Below the pieces are notes generated by a model. That model saw only the letters and a program-made list of their open reading frames with translations. It was not told the origin of the DNA and searched no databases. Made by a program: the position numbers and the translations under genes. From Pyrrhosoma nymphula (lineage: Eukaryota > Arthropoda > Insecta > Odonata > Coenagrionidae): DNA of 64,000 bases. Shown here one piece after another: positions 10,923 to 23,131 of the stretch. Each line of letters opens with the position of its first letter. The first letter of the stretch is position 1. The stretch is taken from contig OY754329.1 in assembly GCA_963573305.1 (NCBI GenBank), positions 149,245,266 through 149,309,265 on the forward strand, read 5' to 3'.

Positions 10923-13330
10923 CAGTACCGTAGAGTGGGGTGAGTTCGAACGCATTTTGGTGTATAATCATTGATTACTCATCAGTAGTTCAATCAATAT
11001 ACAATCTGTTATTTGAAATCAACAATCTCCAAACTCTATTTCATATTGTAAATAGAAAGAACACCACGTAGAAAAAATTGTTTATCTGAAAATCACGAAC
11101 TTATAGCATTCGCCCCGCTCGGCAGGGTGAGTTCGAACATGCATTTCATTTTTGATACTCCGCCACTGAAGTCGCCCTTGAGAAGAGTTCTGAATCATGG
11201 ATTCGATTTATTAGGTTCTACCGTCAACAATAACATCATATTTGTTGCTTTATTTCACTGGTAGTAAGGTTTGAGATTTCAATTACATATTTGTAAACAG
11301 GAAAACTAGCACCTTGACGCGAAGAGTATTTTGAATGCCCAACGGAGAAATCTATACAACCTGTTGAGGTGTGGAAAATAAATCAAAGTCCCAGTCTCTC
11401 CATTGTATCAACTTACGCTTTTTTACCTATAATAACGTGCAATCCAAACTGATACAAAAATGCGTGTTGCTACGGCTACATGTTTTAGAAGAAACGCGTC
11501 TCTTTACTCGATTCTACCCACAATGCATAGGTGACTTATGCCTGCATGTGCATTATATCAGTCCCTATACAATAGTAAATGTATCACATACTTAATACAA
11601 CCATCTTTATCATGATGGAATTAAATGTTTGGAAAGGTGTTACTTTGAAAATAATAAATAACTACTCAGTGATGGAAAAAAGATTTCTATTTATAGCAGC
11701 TTGTACAAAACATAATGGACCAGTAATCACACTCAATAAATACAAAACTTCTTGATTGAAAGTGATGAAATGTAATATAATATAAGAGCTCACATTTTCC
11801 AAACACAAACATAAGTGAAACAGAATAAATTATAAAAACTAATGAATTACGTTGATGTTTTCTAAATCCCTGAAAACTAAGCGGCCCCGCGGTAAGTCCT
11901 TAGGTTGGTCGAGCTGACGGACAATTTGTGTGCGGAGCACTAAGCACTCATCGACAACATCAGGAAAAGTAAAAAAAGTCTGTTTGATGGAAACTTCCTT
12001 TCGAAGGCACTGCACACGTAATTTATTTTTGGAACAAACTTCCATTAATTTGCCAATGAAAAGCCTGTCAAGCTTATCGGTGTGAATCTTTATCAATAAC
12101 TTAGAATTTTCAGGCAGGGAATGCCTGGGAAGTTCAATATTACTTCCCGGGCATTCCCGGCCTCCGCCATAATAATATTCGCCACTTCTATCAGATGACG
12201 GAAGGATGTTGGCCTCGTCATCGTTTTGAGAACTTTCTTCCGTCGCAACACCGTCAAATTCCTTGACAAATGAATTATTTATGCAACAAGGACTCACACT
12301 CTTCCCTGGCTCGACAACTATTTTTTTCCCCTGAGATTTTTCCCCACAGGTGCATCGACGTGGGATGTCTGCAGAAACTTCAAGAATGCATCCGACCATG
12401 CGTCATCATTTGCGGCTTCATCAGTATTTTTCTCAGAGTTTAAATTAGGGACTTTACTAATCACTTTGCTTTCGTCAAAAGAAAAAATTCCAGTAGCTTT
12501 AAATCCAGCACGGATATCGTGTGACAAAGGCGCACCTCACGACTCGAATTCAGATTTAACAACCTAGGGAACTCACTTTTGGGAAGAACTCTTAAAATGT
12601 TTTCGCTTCCATTCATTTAGTTTTTTCCACCAAGCGATCTTGAGTGGTCTAAAAAAAGCAACGTCAAGAGGTTGGCATAAATGAGTCGCATTAGGAGGCA
12701 AAATTACAAAGCTAATGCCCATTTTGTCACAAATTTCAATCACTTCAATTGAGAGGTGACTTGAAAGTTTATCTCCAATCATAAGTTTTGGCCCTTGCTT
12801 TTTTTAAAAGAAAGGCACACTGATAATCATAAACCAGTCTTCAAATACAGTCATATCAAACCATCCACTTACGTTCATACTGTATCGTGAACCTTCAATG
12901 CTGCCTTCCACCCAAGTAGGGTACAAATGCACTGCTTTATACACTGTGTATGGTGGAAGCAACTCGCCACTTGCTGATGCGGAAATCATCACAGATACTA
13001 TTGTTTTACTTGTTTCCTTTACGACTAACGGGTGTTTGACCCCCCTCTTTACAATAACCCTAGACTTGCGGGATCATCGCTAAAATTAGTCTCGCCATAG
13101 TTAATTATGTTATAGGGAGGAGCTCCATTCAAAACAATCTCCAAGTTATTAAAATAGTCCTTAAAAACCTGCCTCGTCACTGCAGCCCGAGCTCTTTTAA
13201 TGTTCTCCCCAAAATGCACAGTAAGCTCCGTTAGTCTCGACAAAACCACACACCCAGTCAATGCCTTGACTTGTGGGTGGGTACTGCTTTCAAAATTCTT
13301 GCATTTTGTTGATAACTCAAAAGTCAATGA
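10923..13330 (-). mobile_element. pogo-superfamily element, truncated on the right
   Basis: The left end reads CAGTACCGTAGAGTGGGGTG at 10923, and a related motif GGGTGAGTTCGAAC recurs at 11126. A broken DDE transposase runs on the - strand from about 13327 to 11839. The N-terminal DNA-binding part and right terminus are missing: sequence switches abruptly at about 13330 to a piggyBac fragment in the opposite orientation. Confidence 0.6.
11839..13327 (-). pseudogene. DDE transposase pseudogene (pogo superfamily)
   Basis: Successive - strand pieces in different frames follow the order of a DDE_1 transposase. The first has PPYNIINYGETNFSDDP (Asp-for-Glu/Tyr changes around the first catalytic site). 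Then come ISASASGELLPPYTVYK and a segment ending in W, then GDKLSSHLSIEVIEIC with FVILPPNATHLCQPLDVAFF (GDNLSSH and QPLDVA motifs), then an acidic tail with a cysteine cluster. Several frameshifts and stops separate them, e.g. between 12992 and 12782 and between 12573 and 12527. It is non-functional. Confidence 0.7.
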
Positions 13331-13332
13331 AA

Positions 13333-13890
13333 GCGATAGGCTATAAAAGATATCTCCTGTGATAGATTATGTGAATAAAAAGTTTTCAGGTATATACATT
13401 CCAGAGAGAAATCTTGTGGTTGATGAAAGTGTGATGACATTTTGTGGCAGGCTCTGTTATGTGCAGTATAATCTTAGCATGACACTTTGGAATAAAGTTT
13501 TTTTAAATTATGTGAAAGCTCCTCAGGTTATTGCCTACAATTTTCCATTTATACTGGAAAGAAAACTGTAGGAGCAAAGGGTATTCTGTCAAGTGAGGCT
13601 ATAGTGCAAGAACTTCTGCATCCATACTTTGGTAAGGGTTGTACTGTAGCATTAGATAGCTGGTACACATCACCTTCTCTCTTTCTTATCCTGAAAATAG
13701 AAAAAAACTAATGCACTAGGTCCAGTTAGGATGAATCGAAAGAATATGAAATCAGAATTCAAAGATTTGTGACTGAAGTGAGGGAAAGCGAAACTGCTGT
13801 ACAGCCAAGGAATAGCTGTTATGAAATAGAGAGATAGAAAGGGCATCCATCTGCTATCCACTTACAACAGTTCACTACAAATGAAAGGGT
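13333..13890 (+). pseudogene. piggyBac transposase catalytic-core fragment
   Basis: On the + strand YIPERNLVVDESVMTFCGR and then YVQYNLSMTLWNKVF match the piggyBac DDE_Tnp_1_7 core around the first catalytic Asp (VDE.M..F.GR..F.QY.P.KP.KWG.K). After a frameshift near 13560, TVGAKGILSSEAIVQELL and VALDSWYTSPSLF supply the second Asp region (D.WYTSP.L). A second frameshift near 13705 leads to a remnant of the RMNRK segment. Neither end of an element is present. It is a separate relic from the one at 1053-2080 because it has the opposite orientation and different domains. Confidence 0.7.
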
Positions 13891-16800
13891 GACTGAGAAT
13901 AATTATTTCCCACTATTTTTTATTAATTTAACTCATTGTTTGTACATATAAGAGCAATGTGTATGTATACCTATGAATACTTGAATCACAACAATGTTAA
14001 GTGCTCGTCTTATTTTTAGAATGGATGAGGCTTCACCCTTGTCTCACAATGATTAAGTACAATTTTTGATGTCCCAATGAACTGGGCAATATCAATTCCT
14101 AATATCGATCGATCCCCTCCATGAAAAATTTGCACATACTCCACTGAAATACACTCTGTTGTTTTTCAACTATAGTGGCTCTTGAGTCAATTTCACTGCT
14201 GGTTTAATTAGATATCATAAAGTTACCTATTCATCTGCATGGCCAGATGTTGCAATTATCAGTTTATACGTAAAGTGGAAGCTGTGTTTAGCGAGGGCTC
14301 TCAGGACCTGAAAAATCACTCGCTAAATGGAGCTCTCGTTAATACCAAAATGATTAAATAATCATTTCACAGCCAATTCCTACAAATTTAATGCTTATTT
14401 AGCCATTTTTGTTGGAATTTTTGGTGAGTGGCGATAACATTCTACAGTAAAACCCCCATACAACGAATTTGTTGGGACTAGAAAAATTACTTCGATGTAG
14501 GGGGTTTTCGATGTATGGAGGTGGTGTGCGGGTTGCGTCTCCAAAGGGGCATCCAAGTGTTCCGCGTGCTTTACGATGCAAGTCGAGTAAATATCTCAAT
14601 CTTGCTTTATTCACCATTAAAACCTTTCCTAGAGTGATGATAAACAATTTTTATTATTTACCATCAAATACCGTGGCTATCACCGTGTTATTTTCAACCT
14701 GCGTATTTCTAATTGAAATTATTGTTTTTTTTCGTCGATTCTGCTCTACGCCTCATCGCTTTCTTTAGTTACGGTCTGCAAGTAAAGGAGCGCCAAAATT
14801 AATGCCTAAGGATTAGGTATATTTAAAGTGCTCCATAATTTTTTTGAGTATCTAGTCTATATTATTCTTAGAGTGCAATAATTTAAGTCAATATCAATTG
14901 GCAGTTTTATGCAGCAATTTTGCTTGAAAGAGCACATATTCCCATTTATACTTCCGAAATGAAACGCACTGTTGGAATCCCATTGAAATACCGGTAAATA
15001 TCTATGTTCGTGACCAGAATATACTAGATATCGATAAACGACGATGGAATATAGGTGGGGCGAGTTAGTTACCACGAGTAAAAACGTGGCAGTCGGCAAT
15101 GCACTGAGGTCACAATGGCAATCTCAGATGATAATGCATTGACGATGCCGTTAACGCGTGTAAGAGTCGCACCCCTCTTTTTATGCGTCGAAGTTGAAGA
15201 CAAAAATTTGGGGCTTTTTTTCTCCTATTGCGAGGTGTTGCGGGACTAACTTCGAATTTTCGGCCATTATCAAAGCTGCTAGCGATATTCTCTTATAATT
15301 TACGCGGCATTTTCCATAGGCATGTATGGACCTCGGAGGCAAGTTTTAACTTGTATCCTAGGCCCTACAATGCTTGCATTGTTTATTGTCCTTTGGAATG
15401 TGTGGAGTAATTGATATTCATTAAAACAAAACAAATCCGACCTCGCTACAATTCGTGTTTAGTTGGTAAGTGCGGACAGTCGCACCGAGCTCTGATTATT
15501 AAATTCGAATCCTCCCACCGTTTTCCTAATGCACAAGTCATAGTCGCTTTGTCGCCTTTTAAAACGTGGTTAACTTTTACAAATTATATTTTGCTGTAAA
15601 CGATGACGAGTGGGAATGCAAACACGTTAAATTCAAAATACCCCAGCGTCAGCCGCGTAAAAAACGAACGATAAGGCGTAGATACGACATCAAAACTTGA
15701 AAAAAGTCAAACTTTGAAAGAAATCATAACTGTCTATGGAATTTAAAGCATTTAATATTTCAATATGGTCCAACAAAAATCTTCAATGAATGACAAAATA
15801 AAAAAAATCATGATTTAGGTACATACATAAAAACGGCTGACTTACTAGTGAGACGGGCGTCGCAGTATGGTGGCACGCGCGCGCATGTCCTGTAACAGCT
15901 CGTAGATTTTCCCCGAAAAGACCTTCTGTCCCTATTGGTATGAATAGTGCAACCTTATCCTTCCTCCATCTTCTAATGCACGATTCCGGCACATCATGCC
16001 TTAGTCCGGCAGCGCGGTTTCCTACATCCTCAGCGTCTTTGATGACTTAAAGCGCTTTAATTTTTTTCAACTACAGTGAAAGACCACAACTTTTTGCCCT
16101 TGTTCATTTTGGAGCAACACTGACCTATATTGACGCATGCACAAATGTTAATAGTCATAGAATTCTCTCAGTTGAGCTTAAGGCAGGTGCATACAGTCAC
16201 TCAAAGTTGTCTGGTGACAGAAAATGAGAAAGTTAGGGGGGTGGAAAATTCCAGTGCTTGCACTTGTCGCGCGGCCAATCGCTGTCCCCCAATTGCACCC
16301 CACATGCTTGCCTTGTCAAACAACAAGTTTTTAATGTTATTAGGCAACTGCATCCCCCGTAAACAAGCGAGCCAATGATACCCTCCCCTTGATGACTCAC
16401 GCTAAGCACCAAGGTCACTCAGCTCTCGAGGGACTTGCCTCGGGCACGATACGAGCGGCGCGAGCCGCGGCCACGATACGAGCGGTGGTAGGCAAGCGAT
16501 AGAGTGGCAACAATGAGTTTTATGTTCCTAATGTTTGACATGGACCACACTCGAACCCAGCCATGATAGACGTGAGTGGCATAGGTGCCGCTCGCCACCA
16601 ATCCCAGATATTAAATATTTCTTGTGCCGTTCTTCTCATTCTGTGGTAAAATGTTGGCCGAGAACGTTCTGTCTTCTGACAGTATGTACTGCCATTTCAG
16701 ATTCTGAACTTATCTTAGGACGAATCACTGCTCGTTTCGTGGCCACTACCACCCTGCCGCGTTATTTCTCTGCAGCCCACCGCTCATATCGTGACCGAGG

Positions 16801-17281
16801 ATCGAAGGCTGACAGATAAAAAATTCGTGTCAGAGGCGCACCCTCATTTTCGGCTGCGATTTCTGGGAAAAAAGGTATCCTCAAGCAATCGAGCAAATAT
16901 TAGGGCGATCTCGAGCAAACGCACCACTTGCCGGTTAACAGACCACATCCATCAAGGTTAAGACGGCAATAGCAATATTTGGATAGAGAAGAGAGGTTAC
17001 TCCAGATTTTCCTTTGGGATGGGGACAGAGTAGATAAAATTGGCTCTCATTGGTTGAACACCAACCAATGAAGTTTTGAATACTTCGCCCTCCTAACGAG
17101 GGGAGTGTCCGATAAGCGGGTCGCAGATCTCGATGAAAATTCGTATGCATATAGAACTCCGAATGCTTTTCACGAATCACTCCACATATGGGCGTATAAA
17201 TCCAATAGTTAACAAAAAAGGCGTTTAAACATATATAGATGTTATAAAATCCCTATTTATCAGCCTGCGGCATCAAGGGTG

Positions 17282-18085
17282 TGGTCCATTGATTAGCGTA
17301 CGGGGCTGCGGTGCAGAGGGACTATGTTCGATTCCCGTCGGCGACAAATTTTTCATGCTTACTTTCTTTGTTTTTCCTTTCTGGAATTCTGTTAAATCTA
17401 ATTTTTACTTTTCTATTCAAAGTTTTTTTTAACGAGTGGAAATATTTTTCTTTTGCGAATAACATAGGACTTATTTTTTTTTCTTTCCCGCAAAATTTCT
17501 TTGTTTCCCCATTCTTTCACCACGCAAACTTGATTTGTTCCTTCATTTGCAAGACCTCCTGTTGATATCATAATTATACAATAATGAAAATAATCTGCAA
17601 GTGGTCACTCGCAATTTAAAACACGAGCCTTTCTCGACGAGCCTTATTACAATGTATTTATTTGTACGTCTTTAGATCGCGAAATGGTGATTCGATTACA
17701 GAAATTAGTAGATAAGCCGATCACATTTTCCCCTCCTTTTTTCAAAGCACAACAATACAAGAAAACGGGGATCTTTGATCGTGGGTCTTATAAATAATGA
17801 TGTAACAATTATTTAGACTATTTTATAATTATAATATCAACAGGAGGTCTTGCAAATGAAGGAACAAATGAAGTTTGCGTGCTGAAAGAATGGGGAAACA
17901 AAGAAATTACGTTGACTTCGCGGGAAAGAAAAAAAAATAAGCCCCTTGGTATTCGCGAAAAAAATATTTCCACTCATTAAAAAAAACTTTGAATAGAAAA
18001 GTAAAGATTTAAATTTTAACATATAATTCCACGAAGGAAAAACAAAGAAAATAAGCATGAAAAAATTTATCGCCGACGGGAATGA
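17282..18085. repeat. Long inverted repeat starting in tRNA-like sequence (IR1)
   Basis: The left arm (about 17325-17582) and right arm (about 17821-18080) are inverted copies of about 255 bp, with small gaps, around a 238-bp spacer. The left arm begins with a tRNA-like B box TGTTCGATTCC (17325-17335), preceded by an A-box-like TGGTCCATTGA (17282-17292). The right arm retains the GTTC.ATTCCCGTCGGCGA part. Short runs of T follow the tRNA-like part on both sides. The arms give similar open frames in opposite orientation, which I treat as a by-product and not as genes. Confidence 0.75.
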
Positions 18086-18098
18086 ACACGGTTCTTAC

Positions 18099-18137
18099 AG
18101 GCAGGTGGACTGTCTTACGATAACCGTCCACCTGCCT
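18099..18137. repeat. Perfect 12-bp hairpin
   Basis: AGGCAGGTGGAC and its exact complement GTCCACCTGCCT, separated by 15 nt, just outside the right arm of the tRNA-headed inverted repeat. Function unknown. Confidence 0.6.
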
Positions 18138-18484
18138 CTCCCAAAAAAAAATCGGATACCGAAAGGTAATTTGAAACCATGGAGCTCCTCCCATTCAGGG
18201 GTCCCGGGAATGTAACCCAATATGGGAAAGTAATTTGATACGATTTAAAAAGGGAAAATTGAGCTCCATCCTCACCACCTGCACCTTCGCAAAAGAGGTG
18301 GGTTGGATGAGTGAGAGTGGAGAATAGCCCCCCTGATCTGATCTTTTCAGAGTATTTTTCTGTATTGGGTTACGTCTGGCTGGCTGGAACTGACTGGTAC
18401 TCCCCCTCCCCTCTTGGTGCATTACTCATCCACCCAACTATCACCCGGCTCAGCTAACGCGGAGCGGAGCTTTGGCTTCCCTTA

Positions 18485-18540
18485 CACGTTTTTTATTGTG
18501 GGAACCATCAGAGTTGCTGGTTCCCACCATAATAAACGTG
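18485..18540. repeat. 23-bp imperfect hairpin
   Basis: The arms 18485-18507 and 18518-18540 pair at about 21 of 23 positions around a 10-nt loop. The core is TGGGAACCA/TGGTTCCCA. It lies in the inner transposon and shows no coding. Confidence 0.6.
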
Positions 18541-19866
18541 AAAAAGAGCCTTCACCGAGCGAGAGCGTCAAGTTTCCTTCATGCCCTCTGCTCTGTAGGT
18601 CTCGGATGTAAACATTTTCGAAGCCCGGAGCGGAAGGGTTAAGACGCGGTACTCTCCGCTGCGGTTCAACTTCCTGCTCATTACGTAAATGTCTATGGAA
18701 AAATTACCTGTAAATGAAGAATGCTACGTTTTTTTTTCTCAATAATTCGTTCTAGAGGGGCACTTTTCATGTTTTGGGCCCAAGCGCAGACTTCGATGTA
18801 CGGAGTTTTCGTAGTTAGAGAGGTTCGTTACGGGAGGTTTTTTTGCGTGTATTGTCCATTGGAAGGGTCCGGGACCGGGCCAATGACTTCGAAATAGGGA
18901 GTTTTCCTTAAAATTTCGCTGTATGGGTGTTCGTTGTATGGGGGTTTTACTGTATTGAGATAGCTATTAAAAATCATGTTTTTGAACACTTCCATTCCTT
19001 ATGATCGCATTCACTTTCAATGACATCAAATTCCATGTTAGATGTCATGCACTGGAATATAAAACATCGAATTTTGACACTTCGTGACATGTGTACTGTA
19101 CTGCGCATTGCTATAAATTGTTATTGTCCCGATGTTTGGGTGTGTCGCGGCAGCAAGTAATGGCAATGCAACGGACTATACGCGGCAAACACTTCAGAAA
19201 CGAGAAAATATTTCATTCCTCCTACCTCTCTAAAAAGTGAATAAAAACGGATATATGGTTCGGAGAAAGTTTTATTCATTAAAATTTGCAAAAATGCTAG
19301 ATAACTACATGACCAAGATATTACCTTCGGGAATTTAGTTCCACGCAAACACAGGGCTGCCATCTTCTCCGGTTAAAAGGTGGAAATTAAGGAGAGTACT
19401 TCAACAGCTGTAAGATCGCCTCAGAAAACAGCTGACTTTGGCTTGTCGGAATCATAAGAGCCCATATCACCAGAATTTACGATTATTAAAGCATAAAATA
19501 GTTATCCATTGTCCTTGGCAGTAATAATTATGCGTGGAATACTATCTGGAAACATAATTGTTACAAGCAAGTCCAAAAATAACAGTTGTAAGTTCCGAAA
19601 CTTCCTAAATGAATTCCATCAACATACGCGTAATATCTTCTACCATACTTCCATCTAGTGGCAGCATCGGGAACTTGTTGATAGTGAATACGTGAATACC
19701 GTGATTAATACTGACTACGCTCCCTGCTGCGAGATATACATATGATTTGTAGTACATACCTTTCGTGCACATCGAAATGAATCATCTTTGACCTTTTTCA
19801 TTATATATACTCTTTGAAACAATTACAAAATACAATAGAATACGTAGACTACTTAAAATACAGGGC

Positions 19867-19900
19867 ATCAAGTTGTTTAAACATGTTTAAACAACTTGAT
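19867..19900. repeat. 34-bp perfect palindrome
   Basis: Bases 19867-19900 equal their own reverse complement; the centre is AAACATGTTT and the outer ends are ATCAAG/CTTGAT. It lies at the end of the recognisable transposase reading frame, where KLFKHV and its mirror image are encoded. It may mark an inversion or deletion junction. Confidence 0.8.
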
Positions 19901-20826
19901 TACCCCTTGATCCAAGGACTGCAGAACACTCGTCGTGTTAGGCGGCAATAAGATGATTTTCACATTTCTAAGTTCAATTTGTGGATGGGCAGGGCAATTG
20001 TCAATGAACAATACTACTTTTCTATGTTTACCGCCAATCCTAGCATCGAATGCGCGTAACCATTGCGAGAATATATTTGATGTCATCCAAGCATTTTTAT
20101 TCGATTCGTATGTGCACGGTAATGTTTTAATTCCCTTGAAGCATCAAGGATGAGCGGATTTCGCCACTACGAATGGTTTTACCTTGTCAGAGCCATCCAT
20201 ATTCGCACACAAAAGAACAGTCAACCGCTCTTTACTTTTTTTCACTCCTCTGCAAGGGTCCCCTCGAGTGGCTAGTTTTGTCTGGAAGGAGGTTATAGAA
20301 TAGACCTGTCTCGTCCACATGACGTGTAAATATCACATGGGCTGTAATTCTACGTATAACTTTGTAGGACAGGAGTCCAGCCCTCCACAGCACTTACATT
20401 GACACTCGTGGAATCCCCGGATAAATTATGAAGAGATATTCCCTTCCTGTGCTTAAAGCCAGCAAACCAGCCAATGGAACATTTAAAATTGTCAATACCG
20501 AGCCTCTCACTCAGATACTCCGCTTTTGCCTTCATCAATGGGCCACTTATCGGAATGCCGACTGCTCTCTGCTGGCAAAACCATGAGAAAAGGGCAGGTT
20601 CTAACTGCAGATGTTCCCCTGCTCGCAAATGTTTCTTGCTGCTTGGTCATCCTTCTTGAAGCACTGCCGCACGAATATTCTCCTTATTCTTCAAAATGGT
20701 GAATAAGGTCGAGGAAGAAATGCCCAATCGCCTCCAAATCACGCTTTTGGACCCCTCGCGGCTTTCGCATTCATTAATAATTTGTAATTTAGTTTTCAGA
20801 TCCAACGACTTTCGTTTCCCAGCCAT
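19867..20826 (-). pseudogene. Tigger-type transposase pseudogene of copy A
   Basis: The start MAGKRKSLDLKTKL is at 20826 on the - strand, with the psq-type helix-turn-helix after it. A stop near 20655 breaks the frame. Then come the CENP-B-type domain (ERLGIDNFKCSIGWFAGFKHRKGI) and, after a further break, the DDE core with VVLFIDNCPAHPQ and LLPPNTTSVLQSLDQGVIK, in which QSLDQG replaces the usual QPLDQG. The C-terminal end runs into a 34-bp perfect palindrome (19867-19900). Several stops make it inactive. Copy B keeps only the N-terminal part. Confidence 0.8.
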
Positions 20827-21564
20827 GATGTTGCAATATTCGCACTGAACTTAAACAAAAGCGGGAGTGCGGGAGAATGACAAAAGAACAATGAAATGCA
20901 CGAACTTACGAGAAATTAAATAGTGCGGATACGGGCATGCCGTGAATTTCCGAAATGAACATTTGACCATTAAATTGTTCGGGAAAAAATACTGCTAGCC
21001 ATATAAATCGAATGACAGAAGATATGAGCACAAGTTTTTGCACGTTTGCCGAGATTGAAGGAGACATTTACCGCTCGTAATAGTAAACGCCCCAGTGGAG
21101 GCTGGTTGTTGTCCTCGCTAATACCAATTTATTTTACATGCAAATGATAGGGTTTAAAATTGTTCTTTGGCCAACCCTCGCAAATTAGAGATTCTCGTTA
21201 TATGGAGCTTCTACTGTATTTCCAATCTCTTTTTCTCCTTATAGTTGGCAGTTAGCATGTTTCATTAGAAAATAAGAGTTTTGCTCATCCCTAGTTAATG
21301 GGCTTATTCCATAGTTGTATCCTGTTCAAAAAGTACTTACTACATAATTTTATCTGTAATAAGTGTTGTTTGACCATCTTTTTGTCTCGTTATTTTTATC
21401 TAAACTCCTTTGCTTTTGCCTATGCCTCCTTTCTGTTTTTATATACAGATATATGTATGTCTTAGTTTTATCATAAATTAATTTAAAACATTTTGATGGT
21501 ATAATTTTTTTTGTGCCCTGATTTATAGCTGTTTCTATGAATTCTTTCTTTTTTTCACTTTCAG

Positions 21565-21792
21565 GATCATATGAATGTGACTTGTGTTCCAAAACATTCC
21601 GGACTGAGCGTTATCTTGCCAACCATAGACTCATTCACTTTGAAAATAGGCCACATTCATGTCCTCAGTGTTCAGCCTCATTCAATAGGAGGGACAAATT
21701 GATGAGGCATCAGCTTATCCATGAACCTGTAAAGCGCTACAAATGTCCATTCCAACACTTATTGGATTGCAAAAAAGAATTTAACCGGCAAG
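21565..21792 (+). CDS. C2H2 zinc-finger gene, exon with two fingers and half of a third
   Basis: Acceptor CAG at 21562-21564 after a T-rich tract; donor CAAG|gtgaga at 21793, phase 1. Two textbook fingers (YECDLC ... ANHRLIH and HSCPQC ... MRHQLIH) are joined by a short linker. The exon ends inside a third finger, which is completed by exon 27336. That split finger has an unusual knuckle, C-x7-C (CPFQHLLDC), then KKEFNRQDKL and H-x3-H. From memory, human ZNF341 has a similar CPF...C.KEFNRPDKLKAH finger near its C-terminus. This is the main reason for suggesting that orthology. Confidence 0.88.
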
Positions 21793-21891
21793 GTGAGAGG
21801 TTGAAATGTTTTTATCTTCAATTTAGATAATATTTTTATTTTTAAATTCTGTACCCAAATTACTACAAATCTGTTGTCTTTGACTTTTCAA

Positions 21892-22740
21892 ATTTATAAG
21901 AACTTAACCGACTGGAATTTAACGACCAATATGCACGTAAATCAGCGCAATGTGTTAACCATATTTTCAAAACAGCTGTTGGACGTCGGGAATGGAAAAG
22001 TACCAGTTGATGTCAACACAAAAAATATTTCAATTCCATTGAACTTTTATATCATTGTTCCACGGAATGAACAATCATTTCAGAAAGTTTTTCCACAAGT
22101 TGTCACAAATTACAGAAATCACCGATGGCTTTGCAATCGTGCTATTTTGGTAGCAAAAGACACCGACGTCAATGCAATCAACTACGCCATCCACGGACAA
22201 ATTTTGGGCCAGTCTGTCACCTACAAATCGATTGATAGCGTCATGAATGCGGACGAGATTTTTAACTATCCAATTGAGTTTTTAAATTCATTGTATCTTT
22301 CTGGTGTACCACCGCAAAAATTGTCTCCGAATCGGCGCACATATAATTCTTTTGCACTACTTTAATGCACCACGAATGTGCAATGGAACCAGGCTCACTG
22401 TCAAACCACTGATACCAAATGTCATCGAAGCGATAATTCTGAATAGCAATTCAAAAGGAGAAGATGTGCTTATTCCACGTATTCCCATCATTCCCTCCGA
22501 CATGCCATTTGATTTCAAACGACTACAGTTCCCCGTTCGCCTTGCATTCTCAATGTCAATCAGCAATGCACAAGGTAAATCAATTCAAGTGTGTGGATTA
22601 AATCTGGAAAATCCATGCTTTTCGCACGGTCAATTATATGTTGCATGCTCATCAGTGGGACAGCCAAAAAAGTAATTTGTTTTTGCTGAGGGCAGTAGGA
22701 CCAAACATATTGTATATCCAAAAGCACTCGAATAAAATTT
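21892..22740 (+). pseudogene. Helitron Pif1-like helicase, C-terminal fragment
   Basis: The translation matches the end of Helitron helicases: LTTNMHV, then FSKQLLDVGNGKVP, HRWLCNRAILVAKDTDVNAIN, YKSIDSVMNADE and NYPIEFLNSL. A frameshift near 22335 leads to HIILLHYFNAPRMCNGTRL, GEDVLIPRIPIIPSDMPFDF, LQFPVRLAFSMSISNAQGKS (helicase motif VI region, with S/I for T/K changes) and LYVACSSVGQPKK. A second shift follows near 22670. The Walker A and B motifs are missing, so it is not a functional helicase. Confidence 0.85.
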
Positions 22741-23131
22741 TCAACTCAATTAAATTACACAAAATATCATTTTCTTTTATTAATGTTGAACATGTAAATG
22801 TGTCTGCTTTGTATGTGTGTGCCTACTTAAAAAGAAAAAGAGGCATTGCAACGCATGCTGGGCCCCACCGGAGATCGCGCCTCAAGTTCGCGCCACCCTA
22901 TTTCTCTCTCAAGTTTGCATGGGATGGGAAGGCATATAACAATGCAATTGCTGTTTTGGGGAAGAAAAATTATTCTGAATATTTTTTCATTTTTGGGAAA
23001 CATATATACACATTTAGCCACATTTCCCACGGCTTCCACTTGAGTAGTGCAAAAAAAAGAAAAAACACCAAGTTCACTTCAAGAGCACACCAGACAGAGA
23101 CTGCCTGCAAAGCAGGCAGCAGGTCTGCTAG
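21892..23131 (+). mobile_element. Helitron, 3' part only
   Basis: The right end has the Helitron signature: a hairpin CTGCCTGC-AAA-GCAGGCAG (23101-23119), 8 nt, then CTAG (23128-23131) followed by T, as expected for insertion between A and T. Upstream on the same strand lies the end of a Helitron helicase. The 5' part, including the Rep domain, is absent. It sits in the zinc-finger gene's intron, 100 bp downstream of the exon ending at 21792. Confidence 0.8.

Larger units (their letters stand above)
14445..18952. mobile_element. Inner pogo-like element inserted in copy A
   Basis: The left end TA|CAGTAAAACCCCCATACAAC and right end ...GTATGGGGGTTTTACTG|TA give an inverted repeat of about 25 bp with a TA duplication (14443-14444 and 18953-18954). 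Copy B of the host element is uninterrupted at the same place (TATTGAGATAGC), so the insertion is proven by a paralogous empty site. The right subterminal region matches, in reverse, the left end of the other inner element (52795). No transposase is recognisable in 4.5 kb. The interior contains a tRNA-headed inverted repeat (17282-18085) and two hairpins. Confidence 0.85.
14270..21216 (-). mobile_element. Tigger-like element copy A, interrupted by a second element
   Basis: The right end ...TATATGGAGCTTCTACTG|TA is clear; the left end at about 14270 is degraded (CGTAAAGTGGAAGC for CAGTAGAAGC) and was placed by alignment to copy B (51198-55424, opposite orientation). Removing the nested element 14445-18952 leaves about 2.4 kb, a normal Tigger length. 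The flanks 14288-14444 and 18955-19400 match the corresponding inverted segments of copy B closely. A transposase pseudogene lies on the - strand (19867-20826). Confidence 0.8.

Noticed and set aside
17311..18058. Two similar open frames in opposite orientation (F/S-rich, ending ICSFICKTSC)
   Set aside because: They are the two arms of the inverted repeat IR1 read on opposite strands; low-complexity composition and no family signature.
21874..21891. Start of the Helitron frame as a zinc-finger exon extension
   Set aside because: The donor at 21793 matches the phase of exon 27336, and the Helitron frame begins after several stops.
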